Shown here in pieces: positions 19,281-28,032 of a stretch of 64,000 nucleotides of DNA. The notes beneath the pieces were generated by a model. That model was not told the origin of the DNA. It did no database searches and saw only the letters and a program-made list of their open reading frames with translations. A program made the position numbers and the translations under genes. The stretch is taken from contig JBJLCZ010000001.1 in assembly GCA_045567335.1 (NCBI GenBank), positions 1-64,000 on the forward strand. The letters run 5' to 3'. Each line of letters begins with the position of its first letter. The first letter of the stretch is position 1. Origin of the DNA: Pelagilacustribacter sp045567335. Its GTDB lineage: Bacteria > Pseudomonadota > Alphaproteobacteria > Pelagibacterales > Pelagibacteraceae.

Positions 19281-19945
19281 CAAATAATAAAATTGAAAAT
19301 TTACAAAAAATCATAAAAATTAAATTCAATAATATAGATTTACTTAAACAAAGTCTTATTCATAAAAGCTATGATAATAATTTTAATAATGAAAAATTAG
19401 AGTTTCTAGGAGATCGAGTTCTTGGTTTGGTTTTGTCTAAAACTTTGATAAAAAACTATCCCGATGAAAAAGAAGGAATTATTGATAAAAAATTTGCTAA
19501 CCTGGTAAATAAAAAAACTTGCACAAAAATATCTAACACACTTGATATAAAAAAATATATGGTTATTGGGGACTCTCATAAAAATTTAAAAAAAGCTGAT
19601 GAAAAAATTATGAGCGATTGTTTAGAAGCCTTAATAGGAGCAATATTTTTAGATAAAGGTATAGACGTTTCAGAAAAATTTATTTTAGAATTTTGGTCTG
19701 AATACTTAATAAATTCAAATTATACTTTAATTGATTCTAAAACCAAACTACAGGAATATTCTTTAAAAAAATTTAAATTACTTCCAAAATATAAAGTTTT
19801 TAAACAATCTGGTCCACAACATAATCCAATTTTTAAAGTAGAAGTGCAAATAACCAATTCAAAAAAATTTCAAGCAAGTGGCTCATCTAAAAAAGATGCT
19901 GAACAAAATGCTGCTAAAAAACTAATAAAAAATCTAAAAATTTAA
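19277..19945 (+). CDS. rnc: Ribonuclease III
   Basis: Double-strand-specific endoribonuclease used in rRNA and mRNA processing. The catalytic signature NEKLEFLGDRVLGL is at about residues 37-50, the second acidic cluster is in SDCLEALIGAIFLDKG, and a dsRNA-binding domain (SGSSKKDAEQNAAKKL) ends the protein. Length (222) is normal. It joins recO by a TAATG overlap; the era gene that usually follows rnc is absent. Confidence 0.96.
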   Translation: MTNNKIENLQKIIKIKFNNIDLLKQSLIHKSYDNNFNNEKLEFLGDRVLGLVLSKTLIKNYPDEKEGIIDKKFANLVNKKTCTKISNTLDIKKYMVIGDSHKNLKKADEKIMSDCLEALIGAIFLDKGIDVSEKFILEFWSEYLINSNYTLIDSKTKLQEYSLKKFKLLPKYKVFKQSGPQHNPIFKVEVQITNSKKFQASGSSKKDAEQNAAKKLIKNLKI

Positions 19946-20622
19946 TGATTAATTGGGAAGATGAAGGTTTTTTATTGTCGAAAAGAAAGTTTAGAGAAAA
20001 TGCAAATATAATTGAAGTTTTTACAAATAACTTTGGAAAAGTAAGCGGAATAGTTTACGGAGGAAATTCTAGAAAAATAAGAAATTATTTACAAATTTCG
20101 AATAAAATTTTTGTATGTCACAATGCAAAAAGTCAAAATAAAATTGGTTATTTTAAAACTGAACTTATTGAACCTATATCACCAAAATATTTTAATAATA
20201 AAGTAAAAACATCAATGCTGTTATCTTTAACTTCTATTTTGAAATTATTACTTCCTGAATTTCAACCATATAAGTCTATTTATGCTTCTTTAGAAAATTT
20301 AATTAAAAATTTTAATAATTTAGATTGGCCTTTTTTATATATTTACTGGGAACTTGAACTTATTAAAGAAATGGGCTTTAACCCTAATTTAAAATTAAAA
20401 GATATAGACGAAAAAAAAGATATTATTAATTTTGAAATTGATAATATAATTTATAAAATACCTATTTTTTTATTTACAAACAATATACCAACTAAAAATA
20501 AAGAATATTTCATAAAAAATGCTTTGATATTTACAAGAGTCATTATGCAAAATAAGTTTTTTATACCTAATAATTTAGCTTTTCCTAAATCTAGAATTAT
20601 ATTAGAGAATTATTATAATTAA
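19945..20622 (+). CDS. recO: DNA repair protein RecO
   Basis: Recombination mediator that helps load RecA in the RecFOR pathway. The 225-residue product starts INWEDEGFLLSKRKF and has the OB-fold segment FGKVSGIVYGG, followed by a helical domain with ELIKEMGFNPNL. The zinc-finger cysteines found in some RecO proteins are not present. It follows rnc directly and its 3' end overlaps convergent hemB by 4 bp. Sequence is divergent, but position and motifs agree. Confidence 0.88.
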   Translation: MINWEDEGFLLSKRKFRENANIIEVFTNNFGKVSGIVYGGNSRKIRNYLQISNKIFVCHNAKSQNKIGYFKTELIEPISPKYFNNKVKTSMLLSLTSILKLLLPEFQPYKSIYASLENLIKNFNNLDWPFLYIYWELELIKEMGFNPNLKLKDIDEKKDIINFEIDNIIYKIPIFLFTNNIPTKNKEYFIKNALIFTRVIMQNKFFIPNNLAFPKSRIILENYYN

Positions 20623-21614
20623 AATTTATTTATTTTTTTTGATATCTGTAATGCAAAATAACTTACAATTGCAGATGACCCAGCTCTTTTTAAACTTATT
20701 AAACTTTCATATATAGCTTCTTTATCGATTAATTTATTTTTAATAGCATTTTTTAATAAACTATATTCTCCGGAAACTTGATATGAGAGAACTGGAACTT
20801 TAAATTTATCTTTTACTAACCTTATTATGTCTAAATATGGCATACCTGGTTTAATCATAACCATGTCTGCACCTTCTTTAATATCTAACCCAACTTCTCT
20901 TAGTGCTTCATTAGAATTTCTATAATCCATCTGATATGTTTTTTTATCACCTTTCAATTTATTTTTAGACCCGATAGCATCTCTAAACGGCCCATAAAAA
21001 TTAGAGGAATATTTAACAGCATAAGAAATTATTTTAGTATCTTTAAAATTATTTTTATCTAAAATTTTTCTTATTTTTCCTATTCTTCCATCCATCATAT
21101 CAGAGGGAGCAATAACATCACAGCCTGCTTGAGCTTGTATTAAAGATTGTTGTTCTAAAATTTTAATAGTTTTGTCATTATCGATTATTTTATTAATCAG
21201 CAAACCGTCGTGACCATGAGAAGTATACGGATCTAAAGCGACATCACACATTATTCCAATATTACGGTTTTTTTTCTTTATTTTTTCTATTGCTTTGCAA
21301 ACTAGATTATTCTTATTTAATGCCTCACTACCAATATTATTTTTTTTTTTTTCAGGGGTATAAGGAAACAAAGCAATCATTGGAATTTTTTGTTTAGCTA
21401 CTTCATCTGCAATTTTACTAAGCTTATCAACCGTGTATCTATAGACGCCTGGCATAGATTTTATTTCATCTACCTTATTTTTTCCTTCTGTAACAAATAT
21501 TGGTAAAATAAAATCATTTGGGGATAAATTATTTTCGGACACTAATCTTCTTATCCAATCATTATTGCGAACTCTTCGCAATCTTATACTTGGGTATTTT
21601 CCTATAATTTTCAT
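20619..21614 (-). CDS. hemB: Porphobilinogen synthase (delta-aminolevulinate dehydratase)
   Basis: Condenses two 5-aminolevulinate molecules to porphobilinogen in heme synthesis. The 331-residue barrel has the Schiff-base lysines in ISYAVKYSS and VMIKPGMPY. The metal region reads DVALDPYTSHGHDG, with Asp in place of the zinc-binding cysteines, as in the magnesium-type enzymes of other alphaproteobacteria. Convergent with recO; divergent from the hydroxylase-like gene across a 78-bp spacer. Confidence 0.96.
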   Translation of the reverse strand: MKIIGKYPSIRLRRVRNNDWIRRLVSENNLSPNDFILPIFVTEGKNKVDEIKSMPGVYRYTVDKLSKIADEVAKQKIPMIALFPYTPEKKKNNIGSEALNKNNLVCKAIEKIKKKNRNIGIMCDVALDPYTSHGHDGLLINKIIDNDKTIKILEQQSLIQAQAGCDVIAPSDMMDGRIGKIRKILDKNNFKDTKIISYAVKYSSNFYGPFRDAIGSKNKLKGDKKTYQMDYRNSNEALREVGLDIKEGADMVMIKPGMPYLDIIRLVKDKFKVPVLSYQVSGEYSLLKNAIKNKLIDKEAIYESLISLKRAGSSAIVSYFALQISKKINKF

Positions 21615-21653
21615 GTCAATAAGATATTAAATTTCATTGTATGCGACAAATAT

Positions 21654-21659
21654 TATAAT
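21654..21659 (+). promoter_or_regulatory. Candidate -10 element (TATAAT)
   Basis: A perfect TATAAT lies 33 bases before the start of the hydroxylase-like gene, in the divergent spacer with hemB. No good -35 hexamer is visible at the right distance, so this is a weak prediction. Confidence 0.35.
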
Positions 21660-21692
21660 ATAACAATAAGAAAAATAAATTAATAAGTATTT

Positions 21693-22286
21693 ATGGCACA
21701 TGTAAATTTTGATGATTTCTATCAAGTACCTGATTTAAGGTTTGATGTAAATAAATTAAGGTCAGACCTAGAAAAAGTACTAAAGAAAAAAAAATTTGAA
21801 ACTCCTGGTGTATCTCATTTTGGTGCTATTGCATTAAATCAAATTCCTGGAGATGAAAATTCTATCAAAGGTAATAATGTTAGAGGTCAATATTGGACGA
21901 TACCAGATGAAACTGGAAAAGAAGTTTCTAGAGATATCAAAATCGATGAGTCAAAATATACTGAAGTTGTACCAGAATTTAAAAATACTTATTTCAAAGA
22001 AGTCTATGAGACTTTAAGAAAAAAATTTAAACTTGGTAGAGTAAGAATTTTATTAAAAGAACCTAGATCTACACTTAGTTGGCATAAAGACCCTGAACCA
22101 AGATTACATATACCTATAATTACAAATGCAGGTTGTTCAATGGTAATTGAAAATGTCGCAAAACATTTACCGGCAGATGGAAGGGTAACTATTACAAATA
22201 ATACAAAGTATCACAACTTCTTTAACGGTGGAGAACAGGCTCGTATTCATTTGGTTGCATGCGTATTAGAAAATCCTTTTAATTAA
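21693..22286 (+). CDS. Aspartyl/asparaginyl beta-hydroxylase-like Fe(II)/2-oxoglutarate oxygenase
   Basis: A 197-residue protein resembling the PF05118 family. The iron-binding HxD is seen as WHKDPEPRLHIPI, about residues 131-143. The distal His (TKYHNFFNGG) and the 2-oxoglutarate-binding Arg (ARIHLVACV) are in the expected order. Bacterial members hydroxylate proteins, lipid A or free amino acids; nothing here fixes the substrate. No signal peptide, so it is probably cytoplasmic. It is followed two bases later by rpiB, perhaps only for genome compaction. Confidence 0.75.
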   Translation: MAHVNFDDFYQVPDLRFDVNKLRSDLEKVLKKKKFETPGVSHFGAIALNQIPGDENSIKGNNVRGQYWTIPDETGKEVSRDIKIDESKYTEVVPEFKNTYFKEVYETLRKKFKLGRVRILLKEPRSTLSWHKDPEPRLHIPIITNAGCSMVIENVAKHLPADGRVTITNNTKYHNFFNGGEQARIHLVACVLENPFN

Positions 22287-22287
22287 T

Positions 22288-22725
22288 TTGAAATCTTTAT
22301 TTAAAAAAATTTGTATAGCTTCAGATCATGCTGGTTTTTCATTAAAAGAATTTTTAAAAGATCAATTAATTAAAAAAAAAATTTCTATAATTGATTTAGG
22401 ACCAAAAACTGATACTTCAGTTGATTACCCAGATTATGCTAAAAAAGTTTCAAATCGCATAAAATTAAAAAAAAGTGAAATTGGAATTTTAGTTTGTGGA
22501 TCTGGCACAGGAATGGCCATTTCAGCCAATAAAACTAAAGATATTAGAGCAGCAGTTTGCTATAATAAGGATTCAACAAGATTGTCGAGACTGCATAATA
22601 ATGCTAATATTATTGCTTTAGGTTCGAGGTTAACAAATAAAAAATTAGCAAGTAAACTAATTGCTATTTTTTTAAATACAAAATTTGAAGGTGGCAGACA
22701 CTTAAGAAGGATAAAAAAAATATAA
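22288..22725 (+). CDS. rpiB: Ribose-5-phosphate isomerase B
   Basis: Interconverts ribose 5-phosphate and ribulose 5-phosphate. The 145-residue RpiB/LacAB fold shows IASDHAGFSLKE at the N-terminus, the active cysteine in LVCGSGTGMAISANK, and a HNNANIIALGSR block. The start appears to be TTG at 22288, as no ATG precedes the conserved N-terminus. It sits just upstream of glyA, a frequent alphaproteobacterial arrangement. Confidence 0.94.
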   Translation: MKSLFKKICIASDHAGFSLKEFLKDQLIKKKISIIDLGPKTDTSVDYPDYAKKVSNRIKLKKSEIGILVCGSGTGMAISANKTKDIRAAVCYNKDSTRLSRLHNNANIIALGSRLTNKKLASKLIAIFLNTKFEGGRHLRRIKKI

Positions 22726-22729
22726 AAAT

Positions 22730-24031
22730 ATGTCAACAGCAGTTAAATTAGATAGCTTTTTAAATAGTTTTTTTGAAAAAAATTTAGAACTTTCGGACAA
22801 GGAAATTTACGATTCAATATCTGATGAATTTAAAAGACAGCAACAACATATAGAATTAATAGCTTCTGAAAATATTGTATCTAGAGCAGTGTTAGATGCT
22901 CAAGGATCTGTTTTAACAAATAAATATGCCGAAGGTTATCCTGGTAAGAGATATTATGGCGGATGTGAACATGTTGACGTTGCAGAAAATTTGGCAATAG
23001 AAAGAGCAAAAAAACTTTTTGATTGCAAGTTTGCAAATGTTCAACCACACTCTGGTGCTCAGGCTAATGGAGCTGTTTATTTAGCTTTAGTAAAACCTGG
23101 AGATACAATTTTAGGTATGAGCTTAAATTCTGGTGGTCACCTTACACATGGAGCAAAACCTGCTCAATCTGGCAAATGGTTTAATGCAGTGCATTATGAT
23201 GTTAAAAAAGATTCTGGATTAATTGATTATGAAAATGTCGAAAAACTTGCTTTAGAACATAGGCCCAAAATTATAATAGCAGGGGGCAGTGCATATTCAA
23301 GAATAATTGATTTTAAAAAATTTAGATCTATATGTGATAAGATAAATGCTTTTTTGCTAGTGGATATGGCACATTTTTCTGGCTTAGTTGCTGGAGGTGC
23401 TTATCCAAACCCAACAAAATATGCAGATGTTGTAACTTCAACAACACATAAAGTTTTGAGAGGCCCGCGCGGTGGGATAATTCTTACTAATAAAGAAGAT
23501 TTAATAAAAAAGTTTAATACTGCAGTTTTTCCCGGACTCCAAGGTGGTCCTTTAATGCACGTTATAGCTGCTAAAGCAGTCTGTTTTAAAGAAGCGTTAA
23601 CATCTGATTTTAAAACATACACTAACAATGTTATTAAAAATGCTCAAACACTATCATCATCTCTTATGAAAAATAACTTAAAGATATTTTCTGGTGGTAC
23701 TGACACACATTTAGTTTTAGTTGACCTAAGAAATTTTAACGTAACTGGTAAAGATGCTGAAGCCTCTTTAGGCAGATCAAATATTACTTGTAATAAAAAT
23801 GGAATACCTTTTGACACTCAAAGTCCTATGATTACTTCTGGTATAAGACTTGGAACACCAGCTGGAACAACACGAGGATTTGGTATAAAAGAATTTAGTT
23901 TAATTGGCGATTTAATTGCTAAAGTAATTAAAGGATTGTCTAAAAATCCTTTAGATAATTCAATTATTGAAAAAGAAGTCCAAAAAGAGGTGATTGATCT
24001 TTGTGCTTCTTTCCCTATATATAGTAAATAA
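22730..24031 (+). CDS. glyA: Serine hydroxymethyltransferase
   Basis: PLP enzyme converting serine and tetrahydrofolate to glycine and methylene-tetrahydrofolate. The 433-residue product has HIELIASENIVS, YPGKRYYGGCEHVD and the PLP lysine in TSTTHKVLRGPRGG. Normal length and complete. It heads the glyA-nrdR-rib gene run; no glycine riboswitch is seen, as rpiB ends only 4 bases upstream. Confidence 0.97.
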   Translation: MSTAVKLDSFLNSFFEKNLELSDKEIYDSISDEFKRQQQHIELIASENIVSRAVLDAQGSVLTNKYAEGYPGKRYYGGCEHVDVAENLAIERAKKLFDCKFANVQPHSGAQANGAVYLALVKPGDTILGMSLNSGGHLTHGAKPAQSGKWFNAVHYDVKKDSGLIDYENVEKLALEHRPKIIIAGGSAYSRIIDFKKFRSICDKINAFLLVDMAHFSGLVAGGAYPNPTKYADVVTSTTHKVLRGPRGGIILTNKEDLIKKFNTAVFPGLQGGPLMHVIAAKAVCFKEALTSDFKTYTNNVIKNAQTLSSSLMKNNLKIFSGGTDTHLVLVDLRNFNVTGKDAEASLGRSNITCNKNGIPFDTQSPMITSGIRLGTPAGTTRGFGIKEFSLIGDLIAKVIKGLSKNPLDNSIIEKEVQKEVIDLCASFPIYSK

Positions 24032-24047
24032 AATAAAGATTATAACT

Positions 24048-24512
24048 ATGCTATGTCCTTTTTGTAGAGAAAAAGATACCTCTGTAGTAGATTCGAGATC
24101 TACCGAAGACGGTACAGCAGTAAGAAGACGAAGATCTTGTTCATGTGGTGGAGGACAAAGGTTCACAACTTTTGAGCGTGTACAATTTAGAGAGCTAACT
24201 ATAGTAAAAAAAAATGGGAGAAAATCTCCCTTTGAAAGAGAAAAATTAGCGAGATCAATTTTTATTGCTCTTAAAAAAAGACCTATTGATAACGAAACTG
24301 TTGAAAGATTCGTTTCTAAAATTTCCCGGGATTTAGAAGAAATGGGACAATCTGAAGTGCCGTCTAGTTTAATAGGAAAAATGGTCATGGATGGCTTAAA
24401 AGAGATGGATAAAATTGCGTATATTAGATTTGCTTCTGTATATACAAACTTTAAAGAAGTTGGTGAATTTGAAGAATATGTTGGCAAGTTAGATGGCAAC
24501 AAAAAAAGATAA
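24048..24512 (+). CDS. nrdR: Transcriptional repressor NrdR
   Basis: Represses ribonucleotide reductase genes. It has a zinc ribbon followed by an ATP-cone (VKKNGRKSPFEREKLARSI). The start is ATG 24048, giving MLCPFC; the longer frame from 23994 would overlap glyA and adds residues absent from the family. The first zinc pair (CPFC) is normal. The second reads SCSCGGGQRFTTFE, a CxC with an extra downstream residue where most NrdR proteins have CxxC-GxRFTTFE. The codons are clean, so this does not look like a frameshift. Overlaps ribD by 20 bp. Confidence 0.93.
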   Translation: MLCPFCREKDTSVVDSRSTEDGTAVRRRRSCSCGGGQRFTTFERVQFRELTIVKKNGRKSPFEREKLARSIFIALKKRPIDNETVERFVSKISRDLEEMGQSEVPSSLIGKMVMDGLKEMDKIAYIRFASVYTNFKEVGEFEEYVGKLDGNKKR

Positions 24513-25590
24513 TAATCATTTTAAGAATAATCAATTTATTAGATTAGCTTTTGAACAAGCTAAGATAAATCTAGGTTCTACAGGTCAAAATCCCTCTGTC
24601 GGGTGCGTAGTAGAAAGAAACGGTGCTGTGATATCCTCTGGGAGAACTTCTATTAATGGTAGACCACATGCTGAATTTAATGCACTTAAGAAATTAAAAA
24701 AAATTAAAGATTTAAATATTTATTTATCATTAGAACCATGTTCACATTATGGGATAACACCACCTTGTACTAATCTGATAATTAAAAATAAAATAAAAAA
24801 AGTGTTTTTTTCTTTAAACGATGTTGATAAAAGATCGTCAAGAAAATCATATAGTTTACTTAAAAAGAAAAAAATTTTTGTAAAGGGAAAAATTTTAGAA
24901 AAATATGCAAAAAATTTTTATAAAAGTTACATTTTAAATAAACTTAAAAAAAAGTCATTAATTGATGCAAAATTAGCTATATCAAAAGATTTTTATTCTA
25001 TTAATAAAAAATCTAAATGGATAACTAATTCTTATTCAAGAAATAGAGTACATTTACTAAGATCAAAATATGACTGCATTATAACTACATCCAAAACTAT
25101 AAATAAGGATAATTCAATGTTAGATTGTAGAATTGTAGGTTTAGATCATAAATCACCTGCTATTTTTATAATTGATAGATATTTTAAAATAAAAACTTAC
25201 TTAAAAATTTTTAAAAAATTAAAAAGACCAATTTATTTGATCACATCTCTTATAAATCAAAAAAAAGAAAAAAATTTAAAAAAAAGAGGAGTTAAAATTA
25301 TAAGAATTAATGATGAAAATGATTTTATATTTATTAAGCAATCTTTTTACAAAATAAATAATTTGGGATTTTCAAGACTTTTTGTTGAAAGTGGTTTAAT
25401 ATTCCTTAGTTTCTTATTAAAAAATAAATTTATAAACAATATTTATATTTTTCAGTCTAAAATGAAATTAAAAAATAAAGGATATAATAATATCTCAAAC
25501 AAACTTATTAAATCGGTAAAATTAAAAAATAAGATTAAAGTAAATCTTAATGGTGATCAAATGTACAAAATTTTTCTAAAAAATGTTTAA
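24493..25590 (+). CDS. ribD: Bifunctional riboflavin deaminase/reductase
   Basis: Deaminates and then reduces the pyrimidine intermediate in riboflavin synthesis. The N-terminal deaminase has the zinc site PHAEFNAL and EPCSHYGITPPC. The reductase domain from about residue 150 is very lysine- and isoleucine-rich and divergent, but keeps DAKLAISKDF and a late FVESG segment. At 365 residues it is full length. It overlaps nrdR by 20 bp and ribE by 8 bp. Confidence 0.93.
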   Translation: MATKKDNNHFKNNQFIRLAFEQAKINLGSTGQNPSVGCVVERNGAVISSGRTSINGRPHAEFNALKKLKKIKDLNIYLSLEPCSHYGITPPCTNLIIKNKIKKVFFSLNDVDKRSSRKSYSLLKKKKIFVKGKILEKYAKNFYKSYILNKLKKKSLIDAKLAISKDFYSINKKSKWITNSYSRNRVHLLRSKYDCIITTSKTINKDNSMLDCRIVGLDHKSPAIFIIDRYFKIKTYLKIFKKLKRPIYLITSLINQKKEKNLKKRGVKIIRINDENDFIFIKQSFYKINNLGFSRLFVESGLIFLSFLLKNKFINNIYIFQSKMKLKNKGYNNISNKLIKSVKLKNKIKVNLNGDQMYKIFLKNV

Positions 25591-26167
25591 CGGAATTATT
25601 TATAATAAAGGAATCGTAAAAAAAATTGATATCAAATCAAAAAGTTATATTATTAAGATATTTTCTAAAATGAAAATATCTAAATCTGAAGTTGGAAGCT
25701 CAATTTCATGTAATGGAGTATGTTTGACTCTCATAAAAATTATTAATCAAAATATATATTTTTATCTTTCAAAAGAAACGATTAGTAGATCGAATTTTAA
25801 AAATATGAAAATTGGATCTGTAGTTAACTTAGAAAAATCGATAAAATTTGGTGATAAAATTTCCGGTCATTATGTTCAAGGACATGTTGATACGACTGGA
25901 AAAATTAAAAAAATTACTATTATCGATAAAACTTGGTTTGTAGATATTTATTTACCAATGAAGTTTAAAAAATTTATACAAGAAAAAGCTTCAATTGCAG
26001 TTAATGGAGTTTCACTTACTATCTCTAAATTAACCAAATCTGGTTTTCAAATTACTATTATTCCTCATTCACTAAAATTAACAAATTTAATTAATTTAAA
26101 GAAAGGAAGTTTAATAAATATTGAAGTTGATATTTTCAATAAATATATTTTTAAACTTAATAAATGA
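25583..26167 (+). CDS. ribE: Riboflavin synthase alpha subunit
   Basis: Dismutates two 6,7-dimethyl-8-ribityllumazine molecules to riboflavin. Two lumazine-binding repeats are visible: FNGIIYNKGIVKKI with SCNGVCLTL, then SGHYVQGHVD with AVNGVSLTISKL. 194 residues, as expected. It overlaps ribD and ribBX by a few bases. No FMN riboswitch precedes the cluster, so flavin control at the RNA level is not evident. Confidence 0.95.
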   Translation: MFNGIIYNKGIVKKIDIKSKSYIIKIFSKMKISKSEVGSSISCNGVCLTLIKIINQNIYFYLSKETISRSNFKNMKIGSVVNLEKSIKFGDKISGHYVQGHVDTTGKIKKITIIDKTWFVDIYLPMKFKKFIQEKASIAVNGVSLTISKLTKSGFQITIIPHSLKLTNLINLKKGSLINIEVDIFNKYIFKLNK

Positions 26168-27243
26168 TGAAAAATAAAACATTATCATCAATTAAAGATA
26201 TAATTAAAGATGCTAAAAAAGGTAAAATGTTTATTTTAGTGGACGATAAAAATAGGGAAAATGAAGGAGATTTAATAATACCTGGCTCAAAATGTAACTC
26301 CAAAAATATTAATTTTATGGCTATGCATGGCAGAGGTTTAATTTGTCTTGCTCTAACAAGAAAACAAGTTGATAAGTTATCTTTACCTTTAATGTCTTCA
26401 GTAAACAAAGCTCGTATGCAAACTGCTTTTACTGTTTCTATAGAGGCAAAAAAAGGTATCACAACAGGTATATCAGCTTTTGATAGAGCAAAAACAATTA
26501 AAACTGCCATAAGATTTAATTCTTCAAAGAGAGACATAGTTTCACCAGGGCATGTATTTCCCTTAGTTGCCAGAAATGGTGGCGTTCTTGAAAGAGCAGG
26601 TCATACTGAAGCATCTATAGACATATCAAAATTAGCTAAATTAAATCCTAGTGCAGTTATTTGTGAAGTAATGAATGAAGATGGGAGAATGGCTAGATAC
26701 AATGATTTATTAAAATTTGCAAAAAAGCATAAATTAAAAATGGCCACCATAGAAGATTTAATTTCTTACAGATTAAAAAATGAAAAATTGATTAATAATA
26801 CTTTTAATAAAACTATTAACATAAAAAGATACGGTAAATTTGAATTTAAAACTTTTACAAATAAATTAGATAATTCTGAAAATTATGTTATTAAAAAAGG
26901 TAAATTTAAACAGAGTAAATCAACAAGAGTTAGAGTCATATCTACAAATTTATTTAATAATATTATAAATTTTAATAAAGATAATATAAAAAGTTCATTA
27001 AAATATTTATCTAAATATAACACTTTTGCTTTAGTAATAATCAAAGATCAAAACATTAATTCATTTAAAAAAAACAGAGATTACTTAAAAAGTAATAATA
27101 TCTTAAGATATTATGGTATTGGGGCACAAATAATAAAAGATCTTAATATTAAAAATATGATATTAGTATCTAGATCAAAGAAAAAAATTATTGGACTAGA
27201 AGGTTACGGTATAAAAATTAAGAAACAAGAGATTATAAAATGA
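26164..27243 (+). CDS. ribB: 3,4-dihydroxy-2-butanone 4-phosphate synthase with degenerate GTP cyclohydrolase II domain (RibBX type)
   Basis: The N-terminal ~205 residues are a complete DHBP synthase: VDDKNRENEGDLI, a TGISAFDRAKTI block and RAGHTEASIDISKLA, which supplies the four-carbon unit for lumazine. The C-terminal ~150 residues align in position with GTP cyclohydrolase II. However, the zinc cysteines, the RVHSE-type motif and the GRGIGL-type motif are absent; only a short GIGAQI and YGIKI tail is recognisable. This matches RibBX proteins described in other alphaproteobacteria, where the C-domain is not a working cyclohydrolase. A separate ribA would be needed elsewhere. Confidence 0.88.
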   Translation: MMKNKTLSSIKDIIKDAKKGKMFILVDDKNRENEGDLIIPGSKCNSKNINFMAMHGRGLICLALTRKQVDKLSLPLMSSVNKARMQTAFTVSIEAKKGITTGISAFDRAKTIKTAIRFNSSKRDIVSPGHVFPLVARNGGVLERAGHTEASIDISKLAKLNPSAVICEVMNEDGRMARYNDLLKFAKKHKLKMATIEDLISYRLKNEKLINNTFNKTINIKRYGKFEFKTFTNKLDNSENYVIKKGKFKQSKSTRVRVISTNLFNNIINFNKDNIKSSLKYLSKYNTFALVIIKDQNINSFKKNRDYLKSNNILRYYGIGAQIIKDLNIKNMILVSRSKKKIIGLEGYGIKIKKQEIIK

Positions 27244-27620
27244 ATGTTCTAATTGTAATAGCAAATTATTATCCAGAAATTTCAAAAGAGCTTAAAATTT
27301 CTGCTATAGATAAACTAAAAAACAATAATTATGATATTATAAATGTTCCAGGTATATTTGAAATACCAGTAGTAATTTCTAGAAATATAAACAAATATGA
27401 TGCATTTATAGCATTAGGTTGTGTAATAAAAGGCGAAACCCCACATTTTGAATTTATTTCAAAAAGTTTCAATGATGGTATAATGAAAATATCTATAGAT
27501 TATAAAAAACCCATAGGTAATGGTGTAATAACTTGTTTAAATAAAGATCAAGCAAAAAATAGAACTAAGAAAGGTTCTGAAGCTGCAGAAGCAATTATTC
27601 AAGTTTTAAAAAATGGTTAA
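27240..27620 (+). CDS. ribH: 6,7-dimethyl-8-ribityllumazine synthase
   Basis: Joins the pyrimidine and four-carbon units to make lumazine. The 126-residue product is shorter than the usual ~150, lacking most of the N-terminal strand. It keeps VPGIFEIPVVIS, the catalytic region CVIKGETPHFEFIS, and NGVITCLNKDQA. Overlaps ribBX and nusB at its two ends. Confidence 0.94.
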   Translation: MNVLIVIANYYPEISKELKISAIDKLKNNNYDIINVPGIFEIPVVISRNINKYDAFIALGCVIKGETPHFEFISKSFNDGIMKISIDYKKPIGNGVITCLNKDQAKNRTKKGSEAAEAIIQVLKNG

Positions 27621-28032
27621 ATCTTTAAAAGATCCCAACAATAGTAGGGTAAAAATAATTCAAAAACTTTACAGCTCTCTTCTGAATCCTGATATGATTA
27701 TAGACTTTCCAAAAAGTCAGTATAAAAAATTTATCAAGGATGTAGTTCTTGGTACTATTGAAAGAAGAGAATTAATTGAAGAAAATATAAAGAAAATATT
27801 AGATTCTGACATAGATTTAAAAAGAACTGATATGATATTAAAAATCATAATTTTTGCTTCAGTTTTTGAGCTTTTATTTAAGCATAATAATTCTATTAAA
27901 GTTATTATTAGCGAGTATATTAAAGCATCCGAATTTTTTTTAGAAAATGCTCAGATAAAATATCTAAATGCAATATTAGATAAAATTGCAAAAAACATTA
28001 GAAATGAAAATTACAGAGTCAAAAATTATTAA
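27613..28032 (+). CDS. nusB: Transcription antitermination factor NusB
   Basis: RNA-binding helical protein needed for rRNA operon antitermination. The 139-residue product has the expected position between ribH and thiL and a C-terminal half reading IISEYIKASEFFLENAQIKYLNAILDKI, close to the conserved NusB pattern for the last helices. The N-terminal half is divergent. Overlaps thiL by 29 bp. Confidence 0.88.
   Translation: MVKSLKDPNNSRVKIIQKLYSSLLNPDMIIDFPKSQYKKFIKDVVLGTIERRELIEENIKKILDSDIDLKRTDMILKIIIFASVFELLFKHNNSIKVIISEYIKASEFFLENAQIKYLNAILDKIAKNIRNENYRVKNY

Noticed and set aside
22270..22735. Glycine riboswitch in front of glyA
   Set aside because: Only 4 bases separate rpiB and glyA, and no aptamer pattern occurs upstream of rpiB.
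23960..24502. Long minus-strand frame opposite nrdR
   Set aside because: A shadow of nrdR; it has no recognisable domain, while the plus strand encodes a conserved family.
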